This document shows positions 56,841 through 64,000 of a stretch of DNA of 64,000 bases, piece after piece. Origin of the DNA: Oreohelix idahoensis (Eukaryota; Mollusca; Gastropoda; Stylommatophora; Oreohelicidae); assembly GCA_024509875.1 (NCBI GenBank), contig JAMPIV010021218.1:267802-331801 (forward strand), given 5' to 3'. Positions within the stretch are counted from its first letter, which is position 1. Each line of letters begins with the position of its first letter. The notes beneath the pieces are model-generated. The model saw only the letters and a program-made list of their open reading frames with translations. It did not search any database and was not told where the DNA came from. A program made the position numbers and the translations under genes.

Positions 56841-59555
56841 ATGGCGGCGAAACAATATCGCAACGCACCGCAAATGAGATTCGCCGGTCAAGATGATAAG
56901 AGTGAAGCTTTCTTGTTATGGCGCCAACGCATAGGTCTATATTCCAAGACCACTGGTCTGGAAGGACAAACCCTAACTCCATATATCCTAGAAGCATTGG
57001 ACGACGAAGGTTTGAAAATTTACAACAGTTTTGCTACCGCCATGCCTGTGGAGTCGGCGACAGACCCCGCAGCCATATTGGACGAATGTCAAAAACGTCT
57101 GATAATAAAGCACACGAACTTTAGAGCGGCAAGATTAGAACTTCACCACCTGCGACAGAAACCTGGTGAAAGTCTAGATGATTTTTTCACTCGCATCAAG
57201 GAGAAAACAAGTGTATGCAAATTTAACAAAGAAGAAGAAAAAGAGCGAATTATCGAACAGATCCTTCTCAGCACACCAATGCCAGAGTTCCAGAAATGGA
57301 TACTGAGCCAGAGTGATACACTAACTTTACAACAACTTCTGGATGAAGGCAGGAAACACGAGGCACAAGCACTAAACATTAAACAAATTCAGCAAGGTAC
57401 AGTAACAGCCCAGGTGGATGCAGTAAAAAGCTATAAACACAACAAAGCAACTGGTACTAAGCAACAAGGAAAACACAACACAAGCAGAGGTGCTATGTGT
57501 AAATGTTGTGGCCTAAACCACATACAAAACCACTGTCCAGCTAAAGACTCTACATGTCATTACTGCAGAAAGAGGGGCCACTGGATAAAATTATGTTTCA
57601 AGAGGAAACAAGACAGTGCTCAACACAAACTTCACAGCAGAAAGTCATCAAAACAAACACACTCTATGATGACTGAGGACCTTGACTCCAGTGAAGAAAG
57701 TGATCCTTCCAGTTTTGATACTGTGAAGATACTAACTTTCAGCAATGAACCAAAGAGAACGCAGGCTTTCTGCAAGGTACAATTCCGAATACCAGGAATT
57801 AAAATGCACAAAGAAAGATATATTCGGTTCAAGATAGACACAGGTGCCCAAGGTAACACTCTACCCTTAAGAATATTCAGACAGATCATGCCTGACAAGG
57901 TGGATGAGCAAGGATTTCCCACAAGGGATGTAAAAAGTAGGAGTGGCAGGACAAAGCTAAGAGCTTACAATGGAACAAGTATAGACTGTTTCGGAGCAGT
58001 AACACTTGAATGTTCATACAGAGACTCTGAATGGACATCGTCAACATTTTACTTGGCAGATGTTGAAGAACCTGCAATTTTGGGTTTACCAATGTGCGAA
58101 AAGCTGAGTGTGGTAACTATTAACAACATTAAAGAGGATATAGGTCTTGCAGATGCTCTCAGCAAACTACCAAACCCCAACAAGACAGCAGATCTTACCC
58201 CAAACATCAAAGTTGATTTTGTCAAGTTTAGCGGTAATGGGCTTGAACACATCAGAGAAGACACAATGAGAGATCCTGTCCTTAACTCTCTCAAAGAACT
58301 GATATACCATGGATGGCCAAGCTCTATCAGGGAAGTTCCAACACACATCCGTCCATACTACTCTATGAGGGACGAGTTAAGCATCGAAGATGGTCTGACC
58401 CTTAAAGGAGATCGCATTGTTGTACCAGAAACACAACGCGATATCATCCTTAAACAGCTCCATAATAGTCACCTTGGTATTGTGAAGACACAACTGAGAG
58501 CAAAGAAAGATGTTTACTGGCCACAGATAAACAAGGACATAGAAACACTATGTAAAAACTGTTCAATTTGCCAAGAACATGCAAATAGGCAGTGCAGAGA
58601 ACCTCTCATACCATCAGACATACCATTGAGCCCTTGGAGCATTATAGGAACTGATATTTTCTCCATCGACAATAATGACTATCTTATTATTGCTGATTAC
58701 TACAGCAAATTTCCCATCATTGAGAAACTTCCACAACCCTCACCATCAGCTGTTATTGCAGACATTACAAAGAAGTATTGCAGCATATTTGGCATCCCAG
58801 ATGAAATTAGATCAGACAACGGTCCACATTTCTCAGGTCAAGCATACAGAAACTTCACTAAGGACTGGAAGATCAAACACACAACATCATCACCTAGATA
58901 CCCTAAATCTAATGGTTTCATTGAGAGACAGATACAAACTATCAAGTCAATCATGAAGAAAACAAGAACAGAGGATGTACACCTAGCACTCTTGAGATGG
59001 AGAACAACACCGGTAGACAGTAAGATCGACAGTCCAGCAGAACTTATGTTTGATAGAAGACTTAAAGACCTTCTACCATCTAAGGTCCACTTCCGTCCAC
59101 AACATAGAGACAGCACATATGATCAACTTCAGCATCGTCAGCAAGTTCAGAAATCCAACTATGACAAATGTGCTAAAGACTTACCACCATTATATCCTGG
59201 TCAGCATGTAACTACCTACAACCACAACAATGACACATGGTCAAAAGCAACAATCATTTCCAGAAACCCTGAACCCAGGAGCTATACTTTAAGACCAGAC
59301 AGCAGCAGCAACCTCCTGAGGCGAAACAGAGTGGACATAAGAGAAATCCCACAGAATACAACAGAGCAGAGAATTCCCATGCTTTCAACAGACAATGCAG
59401 TAACTCCAGACCTTGGTACCCCACAAAACCAACAAGCGCCAAGGCCGAAATCACAACCAACTCAAGCTAAACCAGGGACTTCCGCAGAACCACCAGCACT
59501 TTACACCACTCGTTCTGGCCGTACAGTGACACCTCCCAGCCGATACAGACAGTGA
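56841..59555 (+). CDS. Gag-protease-integrase fusion lacking RT/RNase H
   Basis: 904 codons, no interruption, ATG 95 bases after the primer-binding site. Gag, about residues 1-200: WRQRIGLYSKTTG and LHHLRQKPGESLDDFFTRIK, as in Mag-type metazoan Gypsy elements. Zinc knuckles at about 219-260: CKCCGLNHIQNHC (one residue short of canonical) and CHYCRKRGHWIKLC (canonical). Protease near 331: FKIDTGAQGNTLP. At about residue 433 (nt 58140) the reading passes from the end of protease (GLPMCEKLSVVTINN) directly to ADALSKLPNP, normally found at the end of RNase H. Integrase follows: H-x3-H...C-x2-C finger at about 540-575, then TDIF (D near 603), RSDNGPHF (D near 658) and NGFIERQ (E, 35 residues on). 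The C-terminal domain has LYPGQHVTTY and PRSYTLRP. Gag packages RNA and integrase inserts the DNA; polymerase must come from elsewhere. Confidence 0.93.
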   Translation: MAAKQYRNAPQMRFAGQDDKSEAFLLWRQRIGLYSKTTGLEGQTLTPYILEALDDEGLKIYNSFATAMPVESATDPAAILDECQKRLIIKHTNFRAARLELHHLRQKPGESLDDFFTRIKEKTSVCKFNKEEEKERIIEQILLSTPMPEFQKWILSQSDTLTLQQLLDEGRKHEAQALNIKQIQQGTVTAQVDAVKSYKHNKATGTKQQGKHNTSRGAMCKCCGLNHIQNHCPAKDSTCHYCRKRGHWIKLCFKRKQDSAQHKLHSRKSSKQTHSMMTEDLDSSEESDPSSFDTVKILTFSNEPKRTQAFCKVQFRIPGIKMHKERYIRFKIDTGAQGNTLPLRIFRQIMPDKVDEQGFPTRDVKSRSGRTKLRAYNGTSIDCFGAVTLECSYRDSEWTSSTFYLADVEEPAILGLPMCEKLSVVTINNIKEDIGLADALSKLPNPNKTADLTPNIKVDFVKFSGNGLEHIREDTMRDPVLNSLKELIYHGWPSSIREVPTHIRPYYSMRDELSIEDGLTLKGDRIVVPETQRDIILKQLHNSHLGIVKTQLRAKKDVYWPQINKDIETLCKNCSICQEHANRQCREPLIPSDIPLSPWSIIGTDIFSIDNNDYLIIADYYSKFPIIEKLPQPSPSAVIADITKKYCSIFGIPDEIRSDNGPHFSGQAYRNFTKDWKIKHTTSSPRYPKSNGFIERQIQTIKSIMKKTRTEDVHLALLRWRTTPVDSKIDSPAELMFDRRLKDLLPSKVHFRPQHRDSTYDQLQHRQQVQKSNYDKCAKDLPPLYPGQHVTTYNHNNDTWSKATIISRNPEPRSYTLRPDSSSNLLRRNRVDIREIPQNTTEQRIPMLSTDNAVTPDLGTPQNQQAPRPKSQPTQAKPGTSAEPPALYTTRSGRTVTPPSRYRQ

Positions 59556-59645
59556 CATATATATACTCACACTGAGCATTACACATACTTATCCTTTCTC
59601 ACATGAAACATTTCGTTGGAAATGTTTGCACACATTTTTTTTTTT

Positions 59646-59659
59646 CAAAAAAGGGGGGA
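59646..59659 (+). promoter_or_regulatory. G2 polypurine tract
   Basis: aaaaaaggggggat directly before the tgtaat start of the 3' LTR. Primes plus-strand DNA synthesis in LTR elements. Confidence 0.85.
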
Positions 59660-59726
59660 TGTAATATAATACATTAATAATACGAACCACACATTGTAAT
59701 AATATGCGAATCTTCACATGTACGAT
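59660..59726 (+). repeat. G2 3' LTR, left part
   Basis: Identical to 56561-56627 of the 5' LTR. It is broken off by the LINE; about 93 bp of LTR (counterpart of 56628-56720) are missing. Confidence 0.92.
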
Positions 59727-62700
59727 TCATTCATAACCCTCCACTCCCAAAGGAGCATAGGCCTTCAACAAACACATGCCAAGTCCTCCTGTCACGTGCC
59801 ATCATCTCAAGTTCTTTCCATGTTCTCCTCATCATTTTCACCTCTGTTTCCAACTCTCTTCTCCATGTACTTCTTGGTCTTCCTCTGCCTCTCTTGCCCT
59901 GGGGGTTCCAGAACAAGGACTGCCTTGTAATGCTATCAACAGGTTTCCTCAGTGTGTGTCCTATCCATCGCCATCGTCTTCTTCTCATCTCTTGTTCCAC
60001 TGGCACTTGTCCAGTTCTTGTCATCAGTTCCACATTGGTAACCTTGTCATACCATTTTAATCCCTCTATTCTACGCAAGCACCCATTTATGAAAGTCTGT
60101 AGCTTTTTGGTTGTTGTCTTTGTTGTTCTCCATGTCTCCGAGCCATACAATAGGACTGACTTCACATTTGAGTTGAAGATTCTTATTTTCGTGTTGGATC
60201 CTATTTCTCTTGATCTCCATATATTTCCCAATGCAATGAAAGCTCCTCTTGCTTTTTGTATTCTTATTTTGATATCGCTGTCTGTCCCTCCAACTTTGTC
60301 TATATTACTGCCAAGATATGTGTATGATTCTACATCTTGTATTGGCGTTTCTTCAAGTTCAACCCTGTTTTCATTACCTGCATTTATTCGCATTATTTTT
60401 GTCTTTTCCCTGTGTATTTTCAGACCCAATTGCTGTGACCTCTCATCGAGTGTTTTCAATTTGTCCTGCATCTGATTACGGTTATGGGACAGGAGAGCCA
60501 AATCATCAGCAAAATCCAGATCATCCAACTGCTTAGTCAGAGTCCACTGGATTCCATTTCTGTTGTGTGTTGTCGATGATCTCATAACCCAATCTATTGC
60601 CAGCAAGAAAAGAAATGGAGACAAGAGGCATCCCTGTCGCACTCCTGTTCTTATCCCAAATGGTTCTGTAAGCTGTCCTTCATGAAGAACTCTGCACGTC
60701 ATGTCTTCATAGGTTTTCTTTATTAAATTAATGATTTTCAGGGGAACTCCATAATGCCTCATCAATTTCCAAAGTGATTCTCTGTCCACACTGTCAAATG
60801 CTTTTTCGTAGTCCACAAATCCGATGTATAGTGGTGAATTCCATTCCAGACTTTGTTCAACTATTATTCTCAAAGTGGCTGTCTGGTCTGTACATGATCT
60901 GTTTTGTCGAAAACCTGCTTGTTCATCTCTCAATTTCTTGTCTATGGACTCCTTTAATCTCTCAAGGATAATCCTGTTCAATACCTTTCCTGGCACTGAT
61001 AGTAACATTATTCCTCTATAATTTGTGCACTCTTGTAGATTTCCCTTCTTAGGCAACTTAACCAGATATCCTTCCTTCCATTCTGCTGGTATCTCTTCTT
61101 TTTCCCAGACTTTACCAAGTAATTTATATAACATCTCTGTAGCCGTGTCGATATCTGCTTTGATGGCCTCTGCTGGAATGCTATCAGGTCCAGACGCTTT
61201 TCCATCTCTTAGAAGCTTTATGGCTTTCTTTATTTCTTCCTTCGTTGGTCTTTCACCGTTAATTTGTAGCTCTTCTTCTGCTGGCTGGATGTCCGGCGGG
61301 TTTTGTGGAGCTGGTCTATTGAGAAGGTCCCCAAAATATTCTGTCCACCTCTTCATTTGCTCTTGTATATTGCTGAGCAGTTTCCCATTCTTATCTTTTA
61401 TGAGGCAACTTGTTTGCTTGTATTTCCATGTTAGCTTCTTTGTGCTGCTATACAGTTCTCTCATATTTCCTTTGGCTGCAGCATCTTCTGCCTCTCTTGC
61501 CAACTCCTCAATATACTTCCTCTTGTCTCTTTTGATACTTCTTTTTACTTCTTTGTTTGCTTCTGTGTACACTTCTTGAGCCTTGGCTTTGGAACTTCTG
61601 GTTTTGCTTGTGTTTAACTCTGCTTTCTTGTTTTTTCTATCTTTTATCTTATTGATGGTTTCTGTTGTTATCCATGCTTTTTGTTGTCTTTCCCTTTTCC
61701 CCAGTATTTCTTCACATGTCTCCTTCCATACCGTTTTGACCTGCTGCCAATAGTCTTCTGTATTCTCTACATCTTCCAACTGTTGGAGCACTTGGAATTT
61801 GTTGGATACTGTGACCGCAAATTTGTCTCTTGTTTCTTGATTTCTTAGCTGTCCTACATTAAACTGTTGTCTATAATTTTGCATTGTTGCATATCTCTTG
61901 AGTTTCATTTTTACTTTGGCTATCAGAAGATGGTGATCTGATGCCACATCTGCTCCTCTATATACCTTTACATCCTGCAATGATGATCTAAACTTCTTCT
62001 TTATGCATATATGATCGATCTGATTTTCTGTTCTATGGTCTGGTGATATCCATGTTGCCTTGTGTATTCTCTTATGTGGAAACATGCTTCCTCCTATAGC
62101 CAGTTGATTTGAAGCACAGAAGTTTGCGAATAGTTCTCCATTTTCATTCATTACTCCTAGCCCATGTTTTCCCATGACTTCTTCAAATCCAGTATTGACT
62201 GTACCTATCTTTGCATTCATGTCACCCATCAAAATTGTGATGTCTCTTCTTTTTACTTTATCCATAATTTCCTGTAGTTTAGTATAAAATGCTTCTTTCA
62301 CAGACTCTTCTTTGTCATTAGTTGGTGCATAACATTGGATGACATTGACATGAATTTTCTTTTTAGCTGTTTTGAAAATAGCTGTTATTATTCTGGGTCC
62401 CACAGCTTCCCATTCAATGAGTGCTTTCTGTGCTTCTTTAGATAACATAAGAGCTACCCCTTCACTGTGGTGTGAACTTTTGTCTTCGTGTCCTGAGGAC
62501 AGCACCAATTCACCTGTGATGAGTTTCTTCCCGTCTACCCCCTTCCACTTTGTTTCACACATTCCCAGAACCTCGATTTTGTATTCCCTCATTTCTGCTG
62601 CTACTTGTGCCACTTTCCCTTGTTCGTTCAATGTCCGAACATTCCAGGTGCCAAATCTGGAAGTTCTCCTAGAAGAAAGAAGGTTAGTCAGCAACACAGA

Positions 62701-62957
62701 CTCCTTTCGGCTTTCTCTGTGTTGCATCATACGCCTCCCCGCGAGAGGACCTTCCCCTGTCTTGGATGGCTGTGTTTTATTTTCTTTATTTGACTTGTCC
62801 ATATTTGTTGAAGTTTTTTGTGGTTTAAATTTTTTTTACAGGATGGGGTAACCGGCCCCATGCCCAACCCTCCTTAGTCGCCTTCTACGACATGCTTGGC
62901 AGGGGACAGTGTTACTATTCTTTGCTCCCCTTTCGGGCCCCGGTAACACACGGGTGC
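59727..62957 (-). mobile_element. intact RTE-like LINE inside the G2 3' LTR
   Basis: Full-length minus-strand copy of 3231 bp. The 5' UTR (62803-62957) starts gcacccgtgtgttaccgggg and carries the gcatgtcgtagaaggcgact block. The 3' UTR is almost absent: the TGA stop is followed only by an atga repeat unit. There is no target-site duplication; instead about 93 bp of LTR are deleted, with a short match (gct) at the right joint. Relatives of this LINE lie at 1395-3200, 27269-27520 and 47415-47660. Confidence 0.92.
59731..62802 (-). CDS. RTE-like LINE polyprotein: AP endonuclease and RT
   Basis: 1023 codons without interruption. The first ~50 residues are charged and Ser/Arg-rich. Endonuclease, about 50-290: RFGTWNVRTLNEQGK, GMCETKWKG, QCYAPTNDKEESV, ILMGDMNAKIG, ENQIDHICI and SDHHLLIAKVK. 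RT, about 500-820: GKASGPDSIPAEAIK, WKEGYLVKLPKKGNL, NYRGIMLLSVPGKVLNRI, EQAGFRQNRSC, IGFVDYEKAFDSVDRE (motif A, near 662), IRTGVRQGCLLSPFLFLL (motif B) and LDFADDLALLSH (motif C, near 764). C-terminus: YGSETWRTT, RRRRWRWIGHTLRK and GRGRPRSTWRREL. Catalytic residues are intact, so it may be active. The length is normal for an RTE-like single large ORF. Start codon inferred; a shorter product from a later ATG is possible. Confidence 0.92.
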   Translation of the reverse strand: MDKSNKENKTQPSKTGEGPLAGRRMMQHRESRKESVLLTNLLSSRRTSRFGTWNVRTLNEQGKVAQVAAEMREYKIEVLGMCETKWKGVDGKKLITGELVLSSGHEDKSSHHSEGVALMLSKEAQKALIEWEAVGPRIITAIFKTAKKKIHVNVIQCYAPTNDKEESVKEAFYTKLQEIMDKVKRRDITILMGDMNAKIGTVNTGFEEVMGKHGLGVMNENGELFANFCASNQLAIGGSMFPHKRIHKATWISPDHRTENQIDHICIKKKFRSSLQDVKVYRGADVASDHHLLIAKVKMKLKRYATMQNYRQQFNVGQLRNQETRDKFAVTVSNKFQVLQQLEDVENTEDYWQQVKTVWKETCEEILGKRERQQKAWITTETINKIKDRKNKKAELNTSKTRSSKAKAQEVYTEANKEVKRSIKRDKRKYIEELAREAEDAAAKGNMRELYSSTKKLTWKYKQTSCLIKDKNGKLLSNIQEQMKRWTEYFGDLLNRPAPQNPPDIQPAEEELQINGERPTKEEIKKAIKLLRDGKASGPDSIPAEAIKADIDTATEMLYKLLGKVWEKEEIPAEWKEGYLVKLPKKGNLQECTNYRGIMLLSVPGKVLNRIILERLKESIDKKLRDEQAGFRQNRSCTDQTATLRIIVEQSLEWNSPLYIGFVDYEKAFDSVDRESLWKLMRHYGVPLKIINLIKKTYEDMTCRVLHEGQLTEPFGIRTGVRQGCLLSPFLFLLAIDWVMRSSTTHNRNGIQWTLTKQLDDLDFADDLALLSHNRNQMQDKLKTLDERSQQLGLKIHREKTKIMRINAGNENRVELEETPIQDVESYTYLGSNIDKVGGTDSDIKIRIQKARGAFIALGNIWRSREIGSNTKIRIFNSNVKSVLLYGSETWRTTKTTTKKLQTFINGCLRRIEGLKWYDKVTNVELMTRTGQVPVEQEMRRRRWRWIGHTLRKPVDSITRQSLFWNPQGKRGRGRPRSTWRRELETEVKMMRRTWKELEMMARDRRTWHVFVEGLCSFGSGGL

Positions 62958-62982
62958 TATATACATACATCATAACATTACA
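62958..62982 (+). repeat. G2 3' LTR, right part
   Basis: 25 bases identical to 56721-56745, ending acattaca before the gccat target duplication. Confidence 0.9.
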
Positions 62983-62987
62983 GCCAT

Positions 62988-63161
62988 AAGCTGATGGCGG
63001 CGAGTGAAAATATTATGTAAAACTATAGATACTATATTCTAATTATAATTCAGGGGTTAAACAGGAAATCTTTCTTCATTAGTTAAAAAATTGTCAAATT
63101 ATGGATGAATTATTGTAGTGCCATATTGTGTGATCAGTGTACTTGATGTTCCTGTCTGCAG
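62988..63161. other. intron or 5' flank of the oxidase gene
   Basis: AT-rich sequence between G2 and the first recognised exon, closing in a pyrimidine-rich acceptor (ttcctgtctgcag). Confidence 0.55.
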
Positions 63162-63301
63162 TCATCTTCCACTGAAAGGAAACCTCAAGAGCGGAGCTTA
63201 CGCCTGTACTTGTGAAAACTGTGGTCACTTCTTCAAGTTCCGGTCTGTGGAAGATTTGAAAGCAAGCATTACTCTAACAATTAATGGGAAGGTCTATGCT
63301 G
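63162..63301 (+). CDS. aldehyde oxidase / xanthine dehydrogenase, early exon
   Basis: Molybdo-flavoenzyme of the xanthine oxidase family, which oxidises aldehydes or purines in the cytosol. This exon ends in ASITLTINGKVYA, the first beta-strands of the N-terminal 2Fe-2S ferredoxin domain. Donor at 63302 (G|GTAAAT). With the acceptor tgtctgcag at 63161 the exon has 140 bases, enters with one base of a codon and leaves one base (G), which joins exactly to the next exon. About 33 residues before the strand (SGAYACTCENCGHFFKFRSV) are unusual for the family; an acceptor further inside (after aag at 63236 or 63255) would remove most of them. Confidence 0.75.
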
Positions 63302-63623
63302 GTAAATTACCCTTCTTTATTATTAAAACGTTTGGAGTCTTGCTAAATAAGAACCCCACCCCAACGAAAGTAATAATTATGATAAAATGCTACTTGTGAA
63401 TTTAAGAAAACATTTGCATTTTTATGTAGGTAAAAGAATTAGATTATATTTTGTAATGAATGTAGAGGTAATGAATAGTGACCCTGTGATAATGACAGCA
63501 AAGTTTTTATTTGACAAACATTAATCGTGACTGAGGTGTGTTGGTAATGATGCTAGTTCTAGAAGAAAGGTGAAGGTACTGGTTCTAACGCATGCTTTAA
63601 AAATGTTATCTGCATATTTTCAG
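63302..63623 (+). other. intron of the oxidase gene
   Basis: 322 bases, GT at 63302-63303, AG at 63622-63623 preceded by a T-rich stretch (catattttcag). Nothing else recognised in it. Confidence 0.8.
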
Positions 63624-63793
63624 TTGGCAATGAACATGACCCAGCCACCTCACTCCTGGAGTACATGCGTAAAGTTGGCATCTCAAGAGGTACCAAAGGT
63701 TGCTGTTTTGAGGGCGGATGTGGAGTCTGTCTGGTTACAGTCAAGTTCTTGGACCCCCTCTCTAGCAGCTCTAGGTTATACACCATCAATTCT
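63624..63793 (+). CDS. aldehyde oxidase / xanthine dehydrogenase, 2Fe-2S exon
   Basis: 170 bases encoding VGNEHDPATSLLEYMRKVG, then GTKGCCFEGGCGVCLVTVKF and YTINS. The C-x4-C-x2-C set (in CCFEGGCGVC) supplies three of the four ligands of the first 2Fe-2S cluster; the fourth would be in the next exon. GGCGVC rather than GGCGAC leans toward aldehyde oxidase over xanthine dehydrogenase. Donor GTGAGT at 63794 in phase 0, where the family continues with the next cysteine. The gene runs off the window. Confidence 0.9.
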
Positions 63794-64000
63794 GTGAGTG
63801 AATTTAATCCACATCCAGAAACTTTCTGTCGCACTAAAAGTGTTTATAAGTACATTTTCAGTAGCAATAGATATCCTTCCCAGATAATAATATAGAGAAA
63901 TTTTTTCTACGATTTAAAAAGTATGTACAACAAAGGATTGCTGTGATTTCTCATCCAGTTTTCTCATTTTGTTTTGTATCTGGTTATAATTTTTTAATTG
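63794..64000 (+). other. start of the next intron of the oxidase gene
   Basis: Follows the GTGAGT donor and reaches the window end; no acceptor or exon recognised. Confidence 0.6.

Larger units (their letters stand above)
56561..62982 (+). mobile_element. LTR retrotransposon G2, Gypsy-type, RT-less, with a nested LINE
   Basis: Flanked by a perfect 5-bp repeat, gccat, at 56556-56560 and 62983-62987. The 5' LTR (185 bp) begins tgtaatataata and ends acattaca. It is followed at once by tggtggcagcggtcg, a good primer-binding site. The 3' LTR is preceded by aaaaaaggggggat, a polypurine tract. The only ORF joins Gag, protease and integrase and lacks RT and RNase H. The 3' LTR is split by an RTE-like LINE at 59727-62957. 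The LTR parts that can be compared (67 and 25 bases) are identical, so the insertion is recent. Confidence 0.93.

Overview
The window is nuclear DNA from an animal, most likely an invertebrate. It is AT-rich, has intron-split host exons only at its right edge, and is otherwise almost wholly built from transposable elements: RTE-like and I-like LINEs, two Gypsy-type LTR elements, a Penelope-like element, tRNA-headed SINEs, a mariner-type remnant and several minisatellites. The sequence does not allow a finer host assignment; an arthropod or mollusc would fit. No bacterial-type genes, CRISPR arrays, rRNA genes or functional tRNA genes were seen.

Layout. 1-5600: decayed RTE-like LINE pieces, one interrupted by a tRNA-derived SINE (1557-1802) and by a candidate DNA element (1997-2670), then a mariner-type remnant (3553-3996). 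5600-7700: a ~44-bp satellite array split by an RTE-like fragment whose coding sequence has expanded into a 38/27-bp minisatellite. 7830-25920: three I-like LINE copies (zinc-knuckle ORF1, AP endonuclease, RNase H); copy 3 sits in the tail of copy 1, and copy 2 carries several nested LINE insertions with clear target-site duplications (TSDs). Between them lies a unit with an RRM-domain reading frame bounded by a 19-bp direct repeat (15331-16793). 26000-30600: sparse remnants, a SINE, a possible MITE and an 11-bp minisatellite. 30602-40986: Gypsy-type element G1 (minus strand, ~1.4-kb LTRs, TSD gtctt), with a scrambled interior. 40987-44043: Penelope-like element with a GIY-YIG endonuclease. 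47400-51836: two LINE copies with 5' inversions. 51848-55785: an intact LINE with an 11-bp TSD. 56561-62982: Gypsy-type element G2 (TSD gccat), whose one long ORF joins gag, protease and integrase with the reverse transcriptase and RNase H missing; an intact RTE-like LINE lies inside its 3' LTR. 63162-63793: two exons of an aldehyde oxidase / xanthine dehydrogenase gene.

How the parts relate. Two apparently intact LINEs (1065 and 1023 codons) are credible recent sources of enzyme activity. Many other copies are 5'-truncated, inverted or internally deleted, and often lie inside each other, so the relative order of insertions can be read directly. G2 is the most interesting locus: termini, priming sites, gag, protease and integrase all look preserved while the polymerase is gone in frame, as expected for an element that borrows reverse transcriptase in trans.
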